The notes beneath the pieces are model-generated. The model was not told where the DNA came from, did not search any database, and worked only from the letters and a program-made list of their open reading frames with translations. A stretch of 64,000 nt of DNA from Vanilla planifolia. Lineage: Eukaryota > Streptophyta > Magnoliopsida > Asparagales > Orchidaceae. Every line of letters begins with the position of its first letter. The stretch's first letter is position 1. The stretch is from positions 1,941,037 through 2,005,036 of the forward strand of contig JAIUJO010000083.1 of assembly GCA_023846275.1 (NCBI GenBank), given 5' to 3'. The position numbers and the translations under genes are program-made. Of this stretch, positions 59,929 to 64,000 are shown piece by piece.

Positions 59929-62563
59929 TGTGCGTGTGCCCATGCATGTGTGTGTGTGCAATGTGTGTCTTTGTATGCATATGCATATGTGCTTGTGGGT
60001 ATATGTGTGTGTGTCTGAGTGTGAATGTGTGTGTGGGTGGGTGTGCATGCTTGCATATATATAAGCATGTACTTATGCATGTGTATGTGTATGTAGTTCT
60101 TTGTGTGTGTATATGTGTTTATGGGTTTGAATGTGTGTGTGTGGTTGAGAGTGTGTGTGTATCTAAGAGCATGTGTGTCTATGTGTGCACATGTTTGTGT
60201 GTGTGTATACATATGCATGTGTGTGTGCATGAATGTGCATTTGCATGCGTATAATCCGCATGTGCATGTGTGTGCATGGTGTGTGAGAGCATGTATATTT
60301 CTTTGTATGTGTGTGTGCACCTATGTGCTTGTGTGCTCTTGTGTGTGTATGAATGTCGCGAAAGTGTGCAAGCATGCATGCACATGCATGTGTGTGAGTA
60401 GGTGAGTGTGTGTGTGTGTGTGCATTGTGTGTGTGTGTGCATGTGCAGGTGCAAATATGTGTGCCTATATGTGCATGTATGCTTACTTATGTGTGCATAT
60501 GTGTGTGCATGCTTGCAAACATGTGTGCTTATGTGTGAGCAAATGTAAGTGTAATATTTTTGTGTGTTTGTACATGTATGTGTGTGTGCATATCCAACTA
60601 TGTTTGTGTCCAAACATCCTTATGTGTGCACATGTGTGTGTGTGTGCATGTGCATATGTGCATGTGTGTGCATGGATATGCATGCATATGTACTAAAATG
60701 CATGTGTTCGTGTGACTGTAAAGTGCATGTATGTTTTTTGCATGTCTACACGAATTTGTGTGCATGTGGGTGCATACGAGTGTGTCTAAGTGTTTGTTTG
60801 TTCGTAAATGTGTGTGCATTTATACATGTCTATCTGTAGTCATGTGTGTGTGTACTTGTGTTTTTTGTATGTGTGTGCTCGGGCACTTTTATGGCTGTTT
60901 ATGCGCATTTTTATGTGCTTGCACGTGTGCTTGGTTGTTTATGTGAGTTGGAGTATGTGGGTTTGTTTGTGTGTGCTTTAGTTTGTGCATTTGTGCAAGC
61001 ATGTGTAAAAATGTGCATGCATTTGCGTGCATGTGCCTGTTCATTAGTGTGTGGCAATGTGTGTGTGGGGGTGTGTGTGTACATGTGTGTGTATGTGTGT
61101 GTATTTAGGTTTGTGGTGAGTGTGTGTGCGTGCATGTGTGTGCTTGCATGTGTGCTTATGTGCATGTGGGTCTATATGTGTGATTTCATGTGTGTGCATG
61201 TTTGTGTTTATGTGTGTGCTTATGTGCATGTGTGTGTGCATGGGTGTGTGCACATGTGCATGTGTGTGCTTGTGTCTGTGTGTGCTTTTCTATTTGTTTA
61301 CACTTGTGTTTTCTGATGTCTGTGTGTTTGTGCATGAACATGTTTGTTTATCCTATGTGTGCATGTGTGTTTATGTGTTACAATGCACATTCATGTGTTT
61401 ATGTTTGTGTGTCTATGTGTGACTCAATGTGCATATCAATGCATGTGTGAGTTTGTGTATGTGTGTGTGTATGTGTTTGTGCATGTGCATATATGATTGT
61501 GTGTCATGTGTGTGTATTTGTGTGTGAACATGTGTGGGCATTTACATATGTTTGAGTATCTATGTGCATCTACACGTGTAAAAATGTGAGTGTGTCTGTG
61601 TGTGTCGATGTGCTTGGGTGTTTGTGTGTGTGTGTGTGTTTCCATGTGCACATGGCACATGTGTGTCTGTGTGTGTTCATGTGCATGTACATTTGTGCAA
61701 GTACATGTATGTGATTGTTCATGTGTGTGTGCATTTGTTTGTGTGTGTGTGTGTTTATGTGTGCATGTGTGTGCCTCTGTGTGTGTGCATGTATGTGCAT
61801 TTGTGTTTACGTAAGTCTAAGCAGTGTGTGCATATATATGTGCTAGTTCATGTACATGTATGTTTGTGAGTTTGTATGTATGTGTTTATGTATGTGTGTG
61901 CATGTGCATGTGTGTGTTTGTGCATGTGTGTTCAGGTTCATGTGTGTGTACATACATGTGCGTGTACATACATGTGTGTGTATGTGTGAGTTTTTAAGCA
62001 TGCGGATACATGTGGGTGCACTTATGTGTAGACCTATATGATTGTGTGCATGGGCATATGTGTGTGTACAAGTGCACATGTAAATAAATGGGTGTGTGCA
62101 TATGTGTGAGTGCATGTGTGCAAGTGTTGGTATGTACGTGTGCAATTGTGTGTGTGCATATGTGTTTCCATGTGCTTGTGTCTATTTCAATGTATGTGTG
62201 TGTGTGTGTGTTTGTGTATGTACATGTGTGGGTGTGTTTGTGTGTTTATGTATAGGTGTGTACATGTGTATGTGTGTGTGTGCATCTGTGTATGTGTAGT
62301 TGTGTTGGTGTGAGTGTAAGCCTATGAATGTGTATGTGCATGCATGTGTGTGCAAGTTTGTGCACGTGAGTCTAATGTGTTTGTGAGGGTCCACTTGCAT
62401 GTGCATGTGTGTGTGTGCATGTGTGTGTTTCTTTATCTATGGCATTTGTTTGCATGTGTGTGATCATGCGTGTGTGTGTTTATGGATTTGTATTTGTGTT
62501 TGTGTGTGTTTGTGCAAGCATACATGTAGGTTTGTGCATGTGGGTGTGTGATTTTCTATGTGG

Positions 62564-62609
62564 GTGCCTAAATATTTTAAATTACTTATGTCAACAAGAA
62601 TTTAGGCAC
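62564..62609. repeat. 46-bp AT-rich insert bounded by a perfect 10-bp inverted repeat
   Basis: GTGCCTAAAT at 62,564-62,573 and its exact reverse complement ATTTAGGCAC at 62,600-62,609 flank 26 AT-rich bases. The interior does not resemble the array. It could fold as a hairpin or be a deletion derivative of a small terminal-inverted-repeat element. No target duplication was identified. Confidence 0.7.
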
Positions 62610-63905
62610 GTGTGTATATGCTTGCATCAATTTATGTGTGTGCATGTTTGCCTATGGGTGTATGTGTGTCTACACTTCTATGAGCTATGCTTGTGCTTGT
62701 AAGTGTGGTGTCTTTGCATGTACAAGTGAGTTGGTTTGTATGCATGTGAGCATGTATGTCTGCATATGCATTGGTGAGCATGTGCATGGGTGTCTGTGTG
62801 TGAGCATAAGTCTCTATGCATTTGTGCATGTGCGTGCATATGAGTGTGTGAATGTGTAGTAAGAGTGCATGTGTGCTTGGGTACATATGTGCATGCACAT
62901 AGGTATTCATGGGTGTGCACATGTGTGTGAATGGGTGTCTATTTTTTGTTTGTGCCTATGGGAATGTGAGTGTGCATGTATGCATGCATGTGGGTGGTTG
63001 TGTCTGTGTGTGTGTAAGCTTGTGTGTGTGTCTACCTGTGTGTGTATGCTTGTTCATCATTGCAAGTGTGCTGTGTTCGTGAGAATGTGCATGCGTGTTG
63101 CTATGAGTGAGTGTGCGAGCATGTGCATGTGTGTTGGTGCATGTGTGTGCTACTATGTGTGGTTGTGCATGTACTTGCATCTATGTGTGTATATTGGTGT
63201 GTTTCAACATGCATGTTCATGTGTGCATACATGTGTCTTTTTGTGTGTGTGTGTGCATGTGTTTATAGGTTTGCGTGTACGTGTTTGTGTGTGTGAGTGT
63301 GCATGTATATATTAGTGTGTGTGATTTTGTTTGTTAATGGTATGGGTGTGTGTGTGTACATGCATACATGCATGTGTGTGCATATGTGTGTTCATGCTCA
63401 CTCTTGAGAGCATGCATACATGGGTGCGTATGTCTATCTTTATGTGCTACTATTCATGTGCATGCATGCTTGTGTTTGTGTTCATGTGTGCATGCATATG
63501 TGAATGTATGTGTGTGCGTTAGTGAGACTTGGGTACATGTGGGTATGCTTGTTTATGTAAACGTGAGTGGGCATGTGTATCTTCTTATGCATGTGCATGT
63601 GCATATCTGTATTTGTGTGTGCATGTTCATATGTTTGTTTACATGTGTGTGCTCACATGTATGTATGTGTGCATATTTTTGTTCTTGTTTGTGTTCACGT
63701 AGATATGTGTGCATCTATGCATGCATCTATATTTCTGTGTACATTTGTTCAAGTGTTTCTGTGCATGCGCCTATGTGTATGTGCGTGCATTTGTGCTTGT
63801 GTGTGCAAATGTGCATGTGCATGTGTGTGTGTGTGTACATGTGTGCACCTATGCTCTTGTGTGTGTGTTTGTAGGTGCAGGCATGTGTGCTTTACGCACG
63901 TGTGT

Positions 63906-63929
63906 GCATGCATGCATGCATGCATGCAT
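63906..63929. repeat. GCAT tetranucleotide run
   Basis: Six uninterrupted GCAT units are fully self-complementary, so they could extrude as a cruciform. Similar but shorter ATGC clusters occur throughout the array. Confidence 0.85.
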
Positions 63930-64000
63930 CTGTATGTGTGTATGTGTTCGTGTGTTTGCAGGTGTGTGTGCAAGTGGAAATGTTTCAGTGCATGTGTGTG

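Larger units (their letters stand above)
56331..64000. repeat. Degenerate array, TG-rich on + strand (block F)
   Basis: From the end of the 3' LTR to the window end, the array appears in the opposite orientation to block E. The phrase types are the reverse complement of those on the left (GTGTGCATGTGTG). It contains a 28-bp-period duplication near 57,622, small AT-rich words near 59,903 and 62,564, and a GCAT run near 63,906. Pure TG runs are short. No gene is supported. The block is cut by the window end. Confidence 0.92.

Noticed and set aside
1..64000. Telomeric or interstitial telomere repeat
   Set aside because: No TTTAGGG, TTAGGG or close variant runs were seen. The G-rich strand never shows GGG periodicity.
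1..64000. tRNA, rRNA or other structured RNA genes
   Set aside because: No segment with the needed arms or conserved boxes was found. Hairpins in the array come from self-complementary ATGCAT words.

Overview
The window is almost entirely a giant low-complexity array, interrupted once by a decayed LTR retrotransposon. About 59.7 of 64 kb is a degenerate alternating purine-pyrimidine repeat built from CA dinucleotides broken every few bases by ATG or ATGC (phrases such as ACACATGCACAC on one strand, GTGTGCATGTGT on the other). I find no intact protein-coding gene, no rRNA, no tRNA and no CRISPR array. The many open frames in the array are stop-poor repeat read in every frame, giving Cys/Val/Met or His/Thr/Ala peptides; I do not regard them as genes.

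Organism: a eukaryote, most likely a seed plant. The only diagnostic sequence is the AT-rich island at about 52,022-56,330. It carries fragments of a plant-type Ty1/copia polyprotein in + orientation: gag, a damaged CCHC knuckle, a protease-like motif and reverse transcriptase, all broken by stops and frameshifts. I cannot name the species.

Layout by dominant strand: 1-1,945 CA-rich; 1,946-5,490 TG-rich; 5,491-24,540 CA-rich; 24,541-24,732 TG-rich; 24,733-52,021 CA-rich; 52,022-56,330 retrotransposon island; 56,331-64,000 TG-rich. The array therefore changes orientation five times, and one change is occupied by the retrotransposon.

Within the array, two stretches about 18 kb apart (about 28,650-34,275 and 46,980-52,015) share at least thirteen ordered sequence anchors in direct orientation. 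The offset drifts smoothly from 18.33 to 17.74 kb, so this looks like an old segmental duplication of at least 5 kb. Copy 2 ends at the retrotransposon boundary. Smaller tandem duplications have periods of about 28, 28, 32, 34 and 245 bp. A TTC-rich triplet tract, a CT tract, a CACT tract, a C-rich spot and a 46-bp AT-rich hairpin are local departures from the array.

The retrotransposon lacks the integrase core, has lost catalytic residues of protease and reverse transcriptase, and has diverged LTRs. It is an old, dead insertion, and nothing here forms a working pathway. The points of interest are structural: the size and Z-DNA-prone nature of the array, its orientation switches, the hidden duplication, and the retroelement at a switch point.
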